This document shows, piece by piece, positions 10,181 to 23,430 of a DNA stretch of 64,000 bases; positions within the stretch are counted from its first letter, which is position 1, and each line of letters opens with the position of its first letter. Under the pieces are notes generated by a model. That model saw only the letters and a list, made by a program, of their open reading frames with translations. It searched no databases and was not told the origin of the DNA. Made by a program: the position numbers and the translations under genes. The DNA lies in the NCBI GenBank assembly GCA_019321725.1, contig CM033115.1:9434673-9498672 (forward strand), read 5' to 3'. This DNA comes from Paulownia fortunei. Lineage: Eukaryota; Streptophyta; Magnoliopsida; Lamiales; Paulowniaceae.

Positions 10181-12416
10181 TGTAACACCCCTTAACCTAT
10201 CTGCATATCCTAAACAAAACCTAAACAAGCTAATACAGTTAAATCAAGAAATGTTAACTTTTCATCAATACTAGAGTTATAGTTTTGATAAAAGTTCCCC
10301 TTTTGGGCTATAAGAGAAAGAACTTGAATTCATTTCTTGTTTCATTTCATTTTAAACACACCATATATATAAAACAAAAACTGGGTACATCTGTTTACAA
10401 AACCATAACAGAGCGGCTTATTTAAAAAACAAAACAGAGTTTTCAAAATATGCTACAAAATAGCTCGAAGCATGGCATATGAACAAATCTCTATCCGACC
10501 GCTCTGAAGACTTAGTCAACCTCTAAACTTATACATTTCCACCTGCATCACATGAATCTAATGAGCTAAAGGCTCAGTAAGGTGAAACTGGTGCAATAAC
10601 AAATAACATACGTGCAAATCACATAAATTATTAAATGCATTATTCGATTTAATAACTTTTTTTCATAAATCTATCTTTAGGGCCCTTGAAGTGTGATACC
10701 TAACTAATAGTGATAGACCGTGGTTTTCAGAACCTATTCATAATGATTGGTCTTTCAACCTCAAGTATTAGCTGTATTCTATCTCATTCATTGTGACTTT
10801 CCTATATCGATTTTTCAACCTTAAGTATTTTCCACCATTTGTTGAGTTCGTCAGTCCCTCATGCGTTCCATGTCTACCCAACCATCTATCAAGTACCATA
10901 CTTCATTTTTAAAAACCTCATTATATTCTTAATAGTGTCATACTTCATGAACCATAAATGTATCAAACATTACATCATTTGATAAATAATAACAATCACA
11001 TTAAAACATGAACAACATTATATGATTCTTGTAATACAGCAAATGAAAGTTTCAACTTACCTCAAGTCCACTTTGTGCTAAGCGAAAAGGTCAATCTCTT
11101 TGGAAGATAGGATATGTTAAAGCCCTAACATAATCAAATCATGTACCATTTAATATCTTTTTTATAAATCATTTAGTCTATTTTAATTAAAATCATATAC
11201 ACTTTTCAATTTTTTGTAAATAATTCCATATCAATTACATAACCTTAAAAATAATACATACTCCATATTTTACTACTAATTTAAGACATTAAACATTAGG
11301 GCAGCCATTACATAACTAATAATTCAAACATAATTTATTAGGCAACTCCTAAAACATGTACACAATTCAAATTAACATGACGTAAACTCAGTTCTAACTT
11401 AAATTGATTGTAACCTTCAATTAAGTAAACTAATTGCTATTATAAGCATTACAAGATCAATAGAAACAAGTAAATTAAGCATATTTCACAAGACTATCAA
11501 TTTTGCTAAAAACTAGCTTAACTAACTTGGTTTTGGCTTCAAGTGTAACCTACTTAAGTTTTAAATCATACAAAAATATACTAAAACATGTAACCATCCA
11601 AGATACTACAAATTCATCATAAGAAATATTGAAAAAGAATATACCTTGATTAAGTGGAATTAAACTTCAAAATCAATGGTTTTTAAGCTTAAAAGAGTGG
11701 AAACTTGTTCTAGTTTGTGTTCTATGGATTCCTATGGATTGAATTCAATTTTTTGTGAGTATGAGAGTGTAGAAATTTGGGATAAACTTAGGAGAATAAA
11801 GGCTGGTCATTTTTTAGGTGCTTTCACAAGAAATATGGATGAAAATAATTTTTTTAACCTTTCAAAGAGAGGTAAGTGGAGGGTAATGATTGGTTGCGTC
11901 ATGCTTGGTGTCTTCTCATGCCAAAATCTATGTTTATGGGTTAAGGAGATGATAAAAATTGATTCTTTAGGGTTATAATCAAGTGCAATGCGGTTTACAA
12001 TAATTTTATGCAACCTAGTCACCAACCAATCAAATTGTACCATTTTGCATACTTTTAGTTCTTAGCCAAATATAACATATTTCAAGAAAATAATCACTTT
12101 AGAATGTAACAAGTATGGAGTAATACGAATAATTCATTTCATGGCCATTCAATATATCAATCTTCCTTAATCGAGATACCGAACTTTTCACTACAAAAAG
12201 GCACTTAAGGAATATGTTAAATCAAGAAATAAAAGTTTGATCTCATATTTCATGTATTAATGCATGTTAAAGCAAATTGAAGCATATAATAACAATTATC
12301 CATGTTCGTGCAATCATGCTTTGTATATCATAATTCGATAATGCATATTAATTAGATGCATATTCATGCAAGATGCTTATTATTGGCTATGGAAGAGAAT
12401 TGGGCATTACAACCAC
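10176..12416 (-). mobile_element. G2 solo LTR inserted in G1-A pol, with target-site duplication
   Basis: The LTR occupies 10181-12411 (TGTAACACCC...GGGCATTACA, 2,231 bases). It is flanked by identical 5-bp repeats ACCAC at 10176-10180 and 12412-12416. It matches, in reverse complement, the 5' LTR (31956-34167) and the shorter 3' LTR (41682-43388) of the G2 element. G1 pol continues across it: protease ends on the high side and the linker to RT (GYLAS segment) resumes on the low side. No internal sequence remains, so this is a solo LTR left by recombination between the two LTRs of an inserted element. Small open frames inside are not conserved in the other LTR copies. Confidence 0.93.
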
Positions 12417-13949
12417 TATCTAATAATCTTTGTGCTTTTAATGTTGATATAATTAGGAATTTAAAACTTTTTATGATTCCAATAAAGGCGAACGGTTCCT
12501 CACCAGGAGGTTGAAAAGTTACTATCTTTCTCAAACAATCTACTGTAGCACGATACTTTTACAACCAATGCTTACCCAAAATCATATCATAGTCATTCAC
12601 AGCCAATATAATTAAATCAGCATAGAGTTCTCTATTTTCAATTGGAATAGCATAATCTCTTAAAACATGGTTAGCTTGTTTTGAATCTCCAGAAGGGATT
12701 ATCACATTGTAACTGACCTCAATAGTATCAGGTACTCTACCCAACCTCTTCACATACTCAGTAGATATAAATTAGTGTGTAGCTCCAGAATCAAATAATA
12801 CAAATGCTGGAGTACCAAAGATAGAGAATTTACCTGTTACCACTGATGGGTTTATCTCAACATCTGATCTAGTAATGGTAAAGACTCTAGCTGACACTTT
12901 TCTTTATCCTATTAGATTTGAATTATCTGGACATACTCTGGCAATATGTCTAAGCTTCCCACACACAAAGTAGGTTCTAGTCTCTGTCGGGGGCAGACTC
13001 CACTGTGGTGACCACCACATTTAAGACAAGCAGGTTACGACATCGGTGTTTTGCCTTGATCAATCTTTGTATGCTTACTCTGATCCTACTGTTGTTGCCC
13101 TTGTCCAGGTTGGAGTTTAGATTTTTTATTATGCATTTGAAATGGTCTCTTCTTTTTATTTCCAAACCATCCTTGCTTAAATTAGCATTGAATCTCCTGA
13201 GCACGAGAAATTCTAAGTTATGCTTGTTCTGCCACTAAAGCTTTCTCAGCAACTTGTGAGTATGTCACTCCTTGGATTCCTGCCATATTCACATCTCTAT
13301 ATAGCTCTGGTCTCAAGCCTTCAAGAAATCTTTCAACTTTCAATGCATCAGTGTTGACCATATATGTGGCAAATCTGGATAGTTGTTCAAACTTATGAAT
13401 GTATTCTCCAACTGTTATAGTTCCTAGTCATAGCTGTATAAATCAATTCATCTTCATTACACGAACTAGAGCTGTGAAGTATTTATTTCGAAACAAATCT
13501 TTGAATCTATCCCAAGTCATAACAGTGGTGTCTTCAATGCTCCTCATTGTATCCAACCAATGTCCAGCACTGCTTCGAATCATAAAGGATGCACACATCA
13601 CTTTCTCTTATTCTGAAACTCTAGTGTAGTGAAACATATTTTCAAGAGTTCTCAACCAATCTTCAGCAGCTGTAGGATCTAGTGCATCCTCAAACACCGG
13701 TGGGTTTAGTTTTCTGAATCTTTCCCCAACTATCTCCATTTGTTCTAATCGGGGTTGTGGTTGAACCATTTTAGCCCTTGGTTGTCCACCCATATCCCTC
13801 TGCTGGATAAGTTATTGAATTTATTCTGATTGTCGTTCAACAAGCTCTGTAAGTCGATTAATGATAATATCAAGTTCATTATTCAGAATAGGTGTTTGCT
13901 TTCCTGGGGTTCTGGCTCCACTACTACTTTCACCCCTTGTTCTCACCAT
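12417..13949 (-). pseudogene. G1-A gypsy gag and protease (broken)
   Basis: The start is the ATG at 13949 (MVRTRGESSSGARTPG), typical of Del/Tekay gag. Capsid follows: FEDALDPTAAEDWLRTLE at 13608-13793, then TWDRFKDLFRNKYF and FLEGLRPELYRDV-type segments to about 13230, with stops. Two zinc knuckles lie near 12940-13030; the first reads CLKCGGHHSGVC, and in the second the first Cys is Tyr. The aspartic protease C-terminal part at 12559-12753 ends DYDMILGKHWL, equivalent to the family's DxDVILGMDWL block. The G2 solo LTR at 10181-12411 separates this from the RT region. Confidence 0.85.
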
Positions 13950-14092
13950 GACTGCAATATCATTTTGTTTATAATAAATAGGCAATATAATTCATGAAAT
14001 ATATAATGCATTATAACATAAAACAAAACTTACTAACATGACTGTGCTCCTCAAGTTCTAAGATCATGTACATGGATAATCTACAAAATCAA

Positions 14093-14110
14093 GACCTGCC
14101 TCTGATACCA
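14093..14110 (-). promoter_or_regulatory. G1-A primer-binding site
   Basis: The minus strand reads TGGTATCAGAGGCAGGTC, a methionine-tRNA type primer site, five bases from the LTR end at 14116. It sets the orientation of G1-A and identifies 14116-16991 as its 5' LTR. Confidence 0.85.
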
Positions 14111-14115
14111 TTCTT

Positions 14116-16991
14116 TGTCACAACCTCCCAACAATATGTATAAATATATATATATATATAACCTGTACAACATAATTTGTGCACGTATGCATGTGTATAA
14201 CTTTTTTTGTAGTTAGTTCAACAAAATATTGATAAAAGTAAAGTGTTTTTATATCTTGTAATACTGTATATACATAGGTAGTTATTAAACATTAACCAGG
14301 TCTATCAAAATCATCACAAACTCAAACTCTCTATCACAAATGAGTTTTGAAAGTGATATACAGGATAAAGTCACTAATATAATATAATAACTATAAAATC
14401 AAAAGCACACCCCACAAAATAACCCAACAGGTCGTCATCTAAGTACATTAATCCTTGAAAGCCTGTAGAAGCTCCACTGGCAGCCGATAAACCAGAGGTC
14501 TCAAGTCTCACCATGTTCACCTATAATGCATGAACTACACGAGCTAACACTCAATAAGTAAAAATCATGCATGGCAAGAGTATGGTATAAAATCTCATGC
14601 AACTTATCTCTAAGATATGATGCTATAAATATATCAAATTTGAGTACTCATAAATCAAAGAGTTTTTATTAAAAATCACTTCATTTATTAAGCCTTTGGT
14701 CCATCTACTATGCACCAAATAAAGCTCTGAACAATATCAATAATCACATGACCATAAACAAATTAACTCAGTCCAAGGGCCATCTCTTGAGACCACTAGA
14801 GGTCCACCCCCTGTCTTCCCATATGATCCTCTAGAAGTCTTCCCACTTATGGAGTCAATAAAGGTACAGTCAAGTGGTCCACCCACTCATGATCACCAGA
14901 GGCACACCCCCTATCAACCCTTATGATCCTTCGAGAAGTAACACTCGTGGCACACCAAAATATCATATAAGCATACCTCGGTACACTAGTAGTGGTCAAC
15001 CAAAATATTTTCTTTCTGAAAATCATGTCTCAAATTATAATGTGCATGAAAGAACCTCCACTATACTCATATGCCGTGCATGCACATGTAAATGCTCATG
15101 AATGGTATGTTCAATATGAAATGCAAGTCATCTTTTTCAAGAATCATAAACTCTTAAGGTACACACTATACTTGTCATCCAGTCAATTTAAATATCATCA
15201 ACACATTAAGTATAAATGCTTCAAAACATACTATATTTATGCATTGTAGTTGCAAATGGATCTTCACCTACCTTTCACTTGATTGGTGGCATAGTCTAGA
15301 TTTGTTTATTATTCCCCTCCAATCTTAGATGTAAAATATTTTATAATATTACCCAACATCAGGCGCCATTCCCAATTTGGCAAGTTAAAAGTATAAAATA
15401 TCATACTAAGACCTTAAACACCAAGCTATCTAGGTAACACTCATGCTTTCACAAACCAGACTCAATCTAGTCCCTTAAATACCTTAATTTCTCATCTTAG
15501 ATACATGTAAACATCATATAATTGAAGTACTATAACTCTAATATCATGTACCTAATGGTTACCACTCAATAGCAACATATCTAGGTTGAAATATGCTAAG
15601 TTATAAAATAGGACATATTCACATTTTCATATTTTCTTACTATTCAATTTAGTTGCATGATAACTTTGACATCCCTAAGCATATCCAATCTCCCAAATTT
15701 TTACCACACTTAGATAACATGTATATAAATGTAATAATATTTTATAATTGCCTAAAATCACTGATTTACCTCAGCAAAACCAACCTACTTGTCACAAAAC
15801 AAAAATTGTAAGTTCTATCATGACAGTTTTGAATGTCTCTTTAAATATCAAACCATATTTCAATTTATAACCTCTCCAAACTTACATACACCACCCAAAC
15901 TCATATATAAACATATATATGGTGAAATATATAGGTTTAATCAAATTATTACAAATATATAAAGCTTTAAAAACAAAAACCAGCAAATATACAATTTCTG
16001 TCCCTAGTGATTTCTATTACAATTTTGTAAATCAAAATCCCTCTTTGATGGACTATAAGACCATAAATAACATCCTAACATGATTACAAACCAAAATAGA
16101 ATCTTTAAAATCATAAACCCTCATACAATTCAAGAACTTAAATCAGAAACATAAGTTAAGCTCACATATGCACAGATTTTAGCTTCTACTTGCTCCTCCT
16201 TACTTCCCTTTGCTTCCTTCACTTTTTTCTTTACCTGAAATTACTTGAGAGAAATTTCTAAAATTTAATATGAAGGTTTTGGAGGTGAAGTAGCCCAGAA
16301 AATAGTTTTTGGCCGTGATTCAAGGATAAAAATGAAGAAAGGTTGAGGTGGAAGCTTGAGGTGGCAAAACTTGAGATGTCAAGTAGTGATTCAAATCTGA
16401 TGTTATTCACACATTATGAAGCCCTAATCTAGTGTTTCTCATTACTTATTTATCTATCTACAAATTATTTAATTTTTGTATGATCGGATAATACATTATG
16501 CCCTAATTTCTTAACCGTTCATTCGATCTCCAAATTGATCGACATCCAATTCTTAAATGACTGTTTAGTTTTCATTTTTTAAAATCACATGCACATATGA
16601 ACCTTGTATTATGACACTTTAATCACACTATATCATGTCTGATATTCCAAGTATGTTAATCTATGGATGTATACCTTTAAAATACCTCGATCAATTTGAA
16701 TCGAATCATATAAACTTACTAGTGACACCTTTAACACTTCTAAAATTATAACACATAACCTATGAATATCCACTATACTGATCAATCTATTCTTTATCTT
16801 ATCTAAATATATAATTACTTAATTAGGTCATAGGATCTCAACCACTAACATCATGTGATAATATTAGAAGTCTAACGATTAAGAATGTTATATAAGATGT
16901 CATGTAGATCTTAATTCAAATTAGCATATAAGTAGCATGTAGTGTATGAATCATATTGGTCAAGTGAGTAGTATGAGTCTTGGGTATTACG
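14116..16991 (-). repeat. G1 LTR shared by two element bodies (~2.88 kb)
   Basis: Plus-strand ends are TGTCACAACC...GGGTATTACG (last base of the terminal CA changed). On its low side lies the primer site of G1-A, so it is that element's 5' LTR. On its high side lies a polypurine tract and the pol 3' end of a second body, so it is also the 3' LTR of G1-B. Related solo LTRs are at 37135-40018 (2,884 bases) and 53031-55953. Short plus-strand open frames near 14874-15249 are not supported as genes. Confidence 0.88.
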
Positions 16992-17931
16992 TATTCCCCT
17001 TCTTATTAAAATTTCATCCTCGAAATTTACTTACCGAAAGAGTTCTAGATACTTATCTTTCATATCATCTTCCCTTTCCCAAGTAGCTTCTTTTGTAGAT
17101 TGATTTCTCCATAATACTTTAACCAATGGGATCGTTTTGTTTCTGAGTTATTTTCCTTCTTGTAGAAGAATCTCTATAGGTCTTTCTTCATAACTCAAAT
17201 CTTCTTTTAGCTCTACAGGTTCATTTTTCAAAATATAAGATGGATTCGTAATATATTTCCTTAACATGGATCTATGAAATACATTGTGCACTTGAGACAT
17301 TGATCCAAATAGGTCAAGTTTGTAAGCAACATCCCCAATTCAATCAATAATATGAAATGGACCAATATATCTAGGACTTAGCTTTCCTTTCTTTCCAAAC
17401 CGCATAATCCCCTTCATTGGAGATACCTTCAGAAATACTTGATCTCCTACTGCAAATTCTAACATTCTTTTTCTTTGATCAACATAACTTTTCTGTCAAC
17501 TCTGGGCACTCTGCATTTGTTGACAAATTTGTGTTACAGCTTCTGTCATTTCTCGAATCATATTTGGGCTCAAAAGCTTCTTTTCACCAACTTCATCCTA
17601 ATGAACTGAAGATCTACATTTTCTACCATATAATGCTTTATAAGGGGTCATTCCAATAGTGGACTAATAGCTGTTATTATAAGAGAATTCCATTAAAGGT
17701 AAAAAAATTGCTCCGTTGACCATAAAAATCTAATACACAAGCTCTAAGCATATCTTCCAATATTTGTATTGTTCACTCTGATTGTCTATCAGTCTGAGGA
17801 TAATATACAGTACTGAAAGATAATTGTGTTCTCAATGCCTTGTGTAAACTCTTCCAGAACATAAACAAAAATCTTGAATCTCTATCAGAAATAATAGATA
17901 GTGGTACTCCATGAAGTCTAACCACTTCCTG

Positions 17932-17966
<35 letters not shown>

Positions 17967-18836
17967 ATGTGTGCATAACGGTCCATAGAATAGGTGGAAG
18001 ATATTGGAAGAAAGTGAGCATATTTAGTTAGCCTGACAATGATAATCCAAATAGCAACGTGACCTTTAACTATTTTAGGTAATCCCGATATGAAATCCAT
18101 AGTAATTCTTTCCCATTTCCATTCTGGAATAAATAAAGGTTGCAAGATTTCTACTGGTCTTTGATGTTCTGCATTTATTTATTGACATGTCAAACATTGT
18201 TCTACAAATTGAGCAACATCTCTTTTCATACCTGGCCACCAGTAATGTGTTATCAAATCTCTATACATTTTAGTAGCTCTTGGATGCACTAAATATGGCA
18301 TTGAATGTGCCTCAGCCAAAATATCCTCCCAAATATTATCCACATTAGGCACATATAACCTTTTTTGAAACTGCAAGATACCATTCTCTGACATCTGAAA
18401 ATCAAAAAATATTTCTGAAGCAATATCTTTCATCATTTTAGTAACATATTCATTAACTTGTTGTCCCTGTTGAATTCTATCAATCAAAGTCGGCTGCAAA
18501 TTTGGCCTCTACTGATCCTTGTTGTACAATCTCTACATTCTTTTTATGTAGTTCAATTAACTCTAGTTTCTGAGTCAAAGCTAAAGTTGCGGTATTTTGT
18601 GTTGATTTTCTGCTCAATGAGCCACAAAATTAGCCTTACCAGGATGGTAGTTGGTAACACAATCATAATGTTTCACTAACTGCAACCATCTTCGTTGTCG
18701 CATATTTAACTCTTTTTGGGTGAAGAAATATTTTAAACTCTTGTGATCAGTATATATCTCATATCGTTCATCATCCAAATAATGTCTCCATATTTTAAGT
18801 ACAAACACCACCGCAACAAGCTCTAAATCATGTTTT
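16992..18836 (-). pseudogene. G1-B gypsy pol 3' part, truncated
   Basis: A second copy of the region 7172-9030 of G1-A, in the same orientation and ending abruptly at about 18836 within RNase H. RNase H 18614-18811 ([14 protein letters not shown]), integrase zinc region 18179-18499 (ending CLTCQ), core 17918-18145 (TMDFISGLP) and 17773-18021 (SDRDSRFLF). The C-terminal part 17040-17640 is readable but broken. A GT/TA microsatellite at 17932-17973 lies in the integrase core and moves the frame. RT, protease and gag are missing. Confidence 0.85.
17932..17973. repeat. TA/GT microsatellite inside G1-B integrase
   Basis: About 42 bases of TA then GT repeats. G1-A has only about 14 bases of the same kind at the matching place (8120-8133). 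The 28-base difference is not a multiple of three, and the two flanking integrase segments are open in different frames, joined only through His-Thr/Tyr-Ile runs encoded by the repeat. Confidence 0.85.
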
Positions 18837-19459
18837 AATCATTTTAAGGCCGATTTTTGTGTATAATATATGGTTGGAAAGCTTTCGACAAGTAGAATCT
18901 AACTATATAAGTTTCATACACCAAAACACAGTATACAGAGACTAACATCCCAAAAATATTTTGGATAGGGCTTGTATTTTCTCTTTATATACAAATTATA
19001 TTATCATGAAACTTTGTAGATTATTTCTATCATATGTAAGCATGCTTCTATTACAAATTTACACCATATTATGTTTTGCCATTAAAGACCCTTCAAGCTT
19101 TCATAAACAAGTTGCATGCTTAATGGTAATGATGCATTTTAACACATAAAATAGAGTAATATCAGGAATTCCACCATATATGACTCTAATATCAATGACA
19201 GAAATTAAACACAATTTATGTGATGCAAATTCAAGAAAACTTACCATGATTCGGATCTTTTCGCCATGGTTGAATCACCTATGTTATCTTCTTGATTTCT
19301 AGCTCACTTTTATCTAAACCTAATCATAAATGGAAGAGGTTAATAGCCACAATCCAAATGCTTCATTTAGTAAATAAATACTCCCAAAATGATCGCTTTT
19401 TTGCCATCCAAATTTAGGCACCATTTGATGCACGAAAATTACATTATTTTCTGCATTTG
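18837..19459. other. Unclassified repeat-like DNA
   Basis: AT-rich, no coding frame supported (the open frame at 18961-19149 has no recognisable motif). Phrases such as 'ttggaaagctttcgac' and 'ctatataagtttcatacacc' look like LTR or leader sequence of another retroelement, but I see no paired copy in the window. Confidence 0.4.
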
Positions 19460-20580
19460 TTGTATTATGTTTCTTGTGGGAGATACCATATTATCTTAAT
19501 TATCAAGAAGAGGGAAGTTTTTCAGATAAGGTATTAGAAGTTATTACTTATTCAAAATATAATAACCACTCCCTTATATTCTTAACATTTGAAATATGGG
19601 TCAGGTCAGCCCTCATTAGTGACCCATATTCTCATTTTTCTATACTAGCAATAGATCCTGCTAACAGCTGGTTAAACCATGTTAAGGCTCCCTTGACAAG
19701 TGTTGTGCAAAAGACTTTGCAATATATTGCATCGGTCATGTCATATAAATCTGCTTTAGCATAGAATTTGTCCAAGTGTTATTATAGATCTCCTATTTCA
19801 TCAGGATTTGGGAGGTTGGAGGTCTTCACTCTTGATGGGAGGGACTCAGCCAATATGCTTACTACAAAGGACTTTTTCTCTGAGGTATCAAGGTGAACAA
19901 TCGAACATTGCTCTCTAGGAGGATGGAATGATAGACGTGCGAGACTCCTCTACCCTGAAGGGCTTAGGCATTTGTTGCCTGCTCAGGGGAACCTCACATT
20001 AGTCACTTCCTCTGGGATCTCTCCTCCTTCTTCTCTTCGGTCCTTCATCACGCGATTTCTCTCTCTCCCTGGTATGAGCTTCCTTCTCACTATGAAGGTT
20101 GCAGATAAGGTTAGTTGGATGGCCAGCAAAGTATTGAGATGTTTCCTTAGTTATCGCTCATATGGCATCTCTTCCAACAGCAATGATGCTTGTGTAAAGA
20201 GCATCTTCGTCTCCGAATGAGATCCCCCTAATGGGGGGCTATTGCTCAAGGGCCACTAGTGCTTCTTAATGTTGGGGCTCTTGCTGTTGCTGGGAAGAGG
20301 CCACATGAGGCTGTTAGCCCAATCCTTCATTATTAGCTCCTCGTTCCAAGTGAGCTCTTTGTGTGTTGGTCTCTCTTGCTTTTATGTGTGTCTTCATCTC
20401 AGTGTTGCTGCAGGGATTTCCCATAGACAGTGTCAAAATAATATGGGCTACCTCTAGATGTTGAGGTGTGATAACTCTATTTTACCACTTGTATCCTGAT
20501 TGTTGCTTTTAGAGTTGAGTCCCCTATCTGCAGCATGAACAGACCATTAGGAGGGTCATGGGGTTGTCCCAGGAAATTCC
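19460..20580 (-). pseudogene. Gypsy gag (capsid) remnant
   Basis: On the minus strand around 19620-19860 one frame reads a typical Retrotrans_gag segment: ILAESLPSRVK, then after stops DAIYCKVFCTTLVKGALTWF, corresponding to the family pattern 'D.I.CR.F..TLKG.A..WF..L...SI'. It ends in a stop after SIASIEK near 19645. Upstream (to ~20580) is GC-richer than the surroundings and likely the gag N-terminus, but it is too broken to read with confidence. Plus-strand open frames here (19474-19764, 19972-20220, 20269-20457) are shadows. This gag belongs to a family other than G1 and G2. Confidence 0.65.
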
Positions 20581-21797
20581 CTCTAATGCTTAATTCAGTA
20601 AAAATTTTAGAGAGAATAATTACCAACTGAAAGTGAGAAGTAACATTCGTGCCTTATAAATGAATATGAAGGGACATTTATACCTAGTTAATTGAGATAT
20701 GGATCTTTAATGTGATTTAGGCCTCTTGGACCTACGTATTTATTTGATTTAAAATTAAATATATATTAAACTAAAATGAAATTTCCCATCACTAACCATA
20801 TACAAAAAAAAAATCCCACTAGAGTAGATTTCTTCACCTTGTACAATTAAATGGTGAGCTAAAGCTATGAAAAAGCCAGCGCTATTCTTTTAAAAGAATC
20901 ATGACTTCGTCTTATAAAAGATGTTTGGTATTCTACTTTGATTTATTTCAATATATTTAAAGATAGGGATTTATTGTAATAGAAAACTGTTATATCCTTC
21001 AGTTTAAATATAAGAAATTGAATTAAATCATTATTGCCCTAACTATTAATTAAGGACATAAGTTTTTATATATTGATCACAAAATTGACTTTTGTTAATT
21101 CCTAGAGGAAGTCAAACAGATCATATTTTGGGGATAGAAAGATAACATTTTACATGCATCAATAAATTATATTTGTCGTGCAGGTGTTGGCCAAAAGTTT
21201 TGCAAAAAACATAGTTTCAAGGGGTAAAGTTGATAGTGAAAAATAAGCAAGGACTTGTGGAGACAAATTAAGAGAAAATTCTTGCTTAAATTAGGCTCAA
21301 TTAATCACCAGCAAGTATAACTGTAATTACATGATATTAAATACTTTAATAGTTGAAAATTTATAAGTTTTAAGTATTTTTAAACGGTGAATCATTAAAA
21401 CTACTGTTCAGTTTTAGCCTAATTATAAAAATATTATATTATCTTTAAAAATTATAAATATTCTTTTAAGATTTATTTTTCTTTTATAAATACCTCTCTT
21501 AGTAGAAGTAATTTATAAAATAAAAATAAATATCAAAAGAGTATTTATAATTTATAAATTTAGATGAGTTTTTTTCTAAATAATCCATACTTCAGAAGTA
21601 GTTTTGTAATCACCCATTTACAAAATATTATCCTCAAAACTATTAATTGGGAATAGAGGTGTAAGTGAGAAATTAAAGTATTAAAAAAATATTTTAAAAA
21701 TAAAATCCTATTTTGGAACACTCAAAACAAAATAACAACAATGAATTTAGAATATAGGGAGTATTATTTATTAGGTGGGTGCCAGAGAATTAGCGTG
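20581..21797. other. AT-rich spacer, nothing recognised
   Basis: No open frame above about 60 codons with a recognisable motif, and no repeat shared with the rest of the window. Confidence 0.5.
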
Positions 21798-21833
<36 letters not shown>

Positions 21834-21852
21834 GTGTGTGTGTGTGTGTGTG
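21798..21852. repeat. (TA)n(TG)n microsatellite
   Basis: About 33 bases of pure TA repeat followed by about 20 bases of TG repeat. Likely polymorphic. Confidence 0.95.
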
Positions 21853-22619
21853 TTATATATCAACATCCATTTATTGATAGATAGAATACTTAAATAGGTA
21901 ATGAGTACAATTGGTAAAAACTTGTGTTAAAAAAACATCATGGCCTTTAAATATCATATTAAATTAGGATCATCTAAACCACTCCAAGCTCAGTTTGTTA
22001 ATTTTCAAATCAAATTTGCGATGAAGTTTAAAGCGTGAACTTAAATTCAAGCCAAATCAAATACCAGAAAGATAAAATCTGAGTATATCCATTCTTAAGC
22101 ATGAAAATTGCTTAGATAACATCTGCATACAGTAAAGTTTATGGTCTTCTTCTCATTGTACTTTGCCGTTATTGTGTGAGTAGGAAACTCATAATTAACT
22201 TTGTGATTTCAAGTTTAATTCCTTCTAGTATTATTTATATAGATTAAGACTTCGGGTTTGCAAAAATTTCTACTTTTAGTAAAAATATTTTATTGTAAAA
22301 AAAATGAAAAACAGTTGAGAATAAGAAGTTGGTAGTATTTACAAAGTGTTATTTTAAAGTAGAATTAGTTAAGAATATTTGGATAATAAATTGAAAAAGT
22401 TTTTTCATTTCTGTGTAAATGTCCTGAATTTTGAAATTGTAATTTACTTAGCGAAGTTTAATCAAATCAATTTAACTAAATAATTTATACATATTAAATT
22501 CATAAAATAATAACTATAATAATAAATATAATATTTATGTATAATGATTAATATCTGAGCAAGTTATCAATTTAATAATAAATTATTTTAGAAAATTACA
22601 AATTAAGTACATATAAATA

Positions 22620-23430
22620 TACAAAAATCCCACTATTTAATTATAAATGAATGGTTTTATATATATTTACTGGTATAGTATATATATTTTATTGGGTGTG
22701 ATAATACTACTAATGTATTTATTTACATAAACATATATACATGTGCATATATATATATATATTATGTAAATATTGAATATTTACATAAATACATAAATTT
22801 GTATATGTTTATATACTAATATGGATATTTTTTATTATCTCATATTTAGATAAATATAATTATTTATAATAATTTATGTAAGTCATTTATAATTATATAA
22901 ATACAATTATTTATAAACATCTATGTGTCCATATTTCTATATCTATATATGTATTTATATATATTTATATTATGTAAGTATATATTTTCAGTTATTTTTA
23001 TTTTTATAAATATAATTATTTATAAATATTTATATGTTCACATTTCTGCATTTGTATGTTTGTATTTCTGTATATTTAAATATGTATCTAAGTATCCATA
23101 TATAATACTTACGTATATGGAAATATACAGAAATATAAACGTTTATACATAATTATATATAAACATATATGTATTTATATATATTTATATATCGGCAAAT
23201 ATATTTTATATGTAAATGTAAATATGCATAAATATTTATATGTTCATATTTGTATATTTATAATTATATATATTTATATACATGACTATAAACTTATATG
23301 CATAAATATATAAATATTCTTATAAATATTTATATATATTTCGTGTATATATTTTTGTATATTTACAAATATCTAAATATAAATATATAAATATCTATAG
23401 ATATATTAATATATTCATATATATATAAGT
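22620..23430. repeat. Low-complexity TATA/ATATTTATA-rich block
   Basis: About 800 bases almost entirely made of variants of 'tatataaatatttata' with scattered C and G. It looks like a degenerate minisatellite grown from short AT units. The open frame at 22925-23152 (Tyr/Ile/Phe-rich) is a product of this composition and is not annotated as a gene. The stretch 21853-22619 before it is AT-rich with nothing recognisable; 23431-23595 after it is unclassified. Confidence 0.85.

Noticed and set aside
11676..12043. Overlapping plus- and minus-strand open frames (100 and 78 residues) in the G2 solo LTR
   Set aside because: They lie inside an LTR, and the matching region of the 5' LTR (about 32270-32620) has indels that break them.
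7228..14115. Endogenous pararetrovirus as an alternative to gypsy
   Set aside because: Paired long LTRs, primer site, polypurine tract and integrase with the HHCC zinc region are present; no movement-protein or coat-protein features of plant pararetroviruses were seen.
22925..23152. 75-residue Tyr/Ile/Phe-rich open frame resembling a membrane protein
   Set aside because: It lies in a low-complexity TATA block; hydrophobic residues follow from AT-rich codons.
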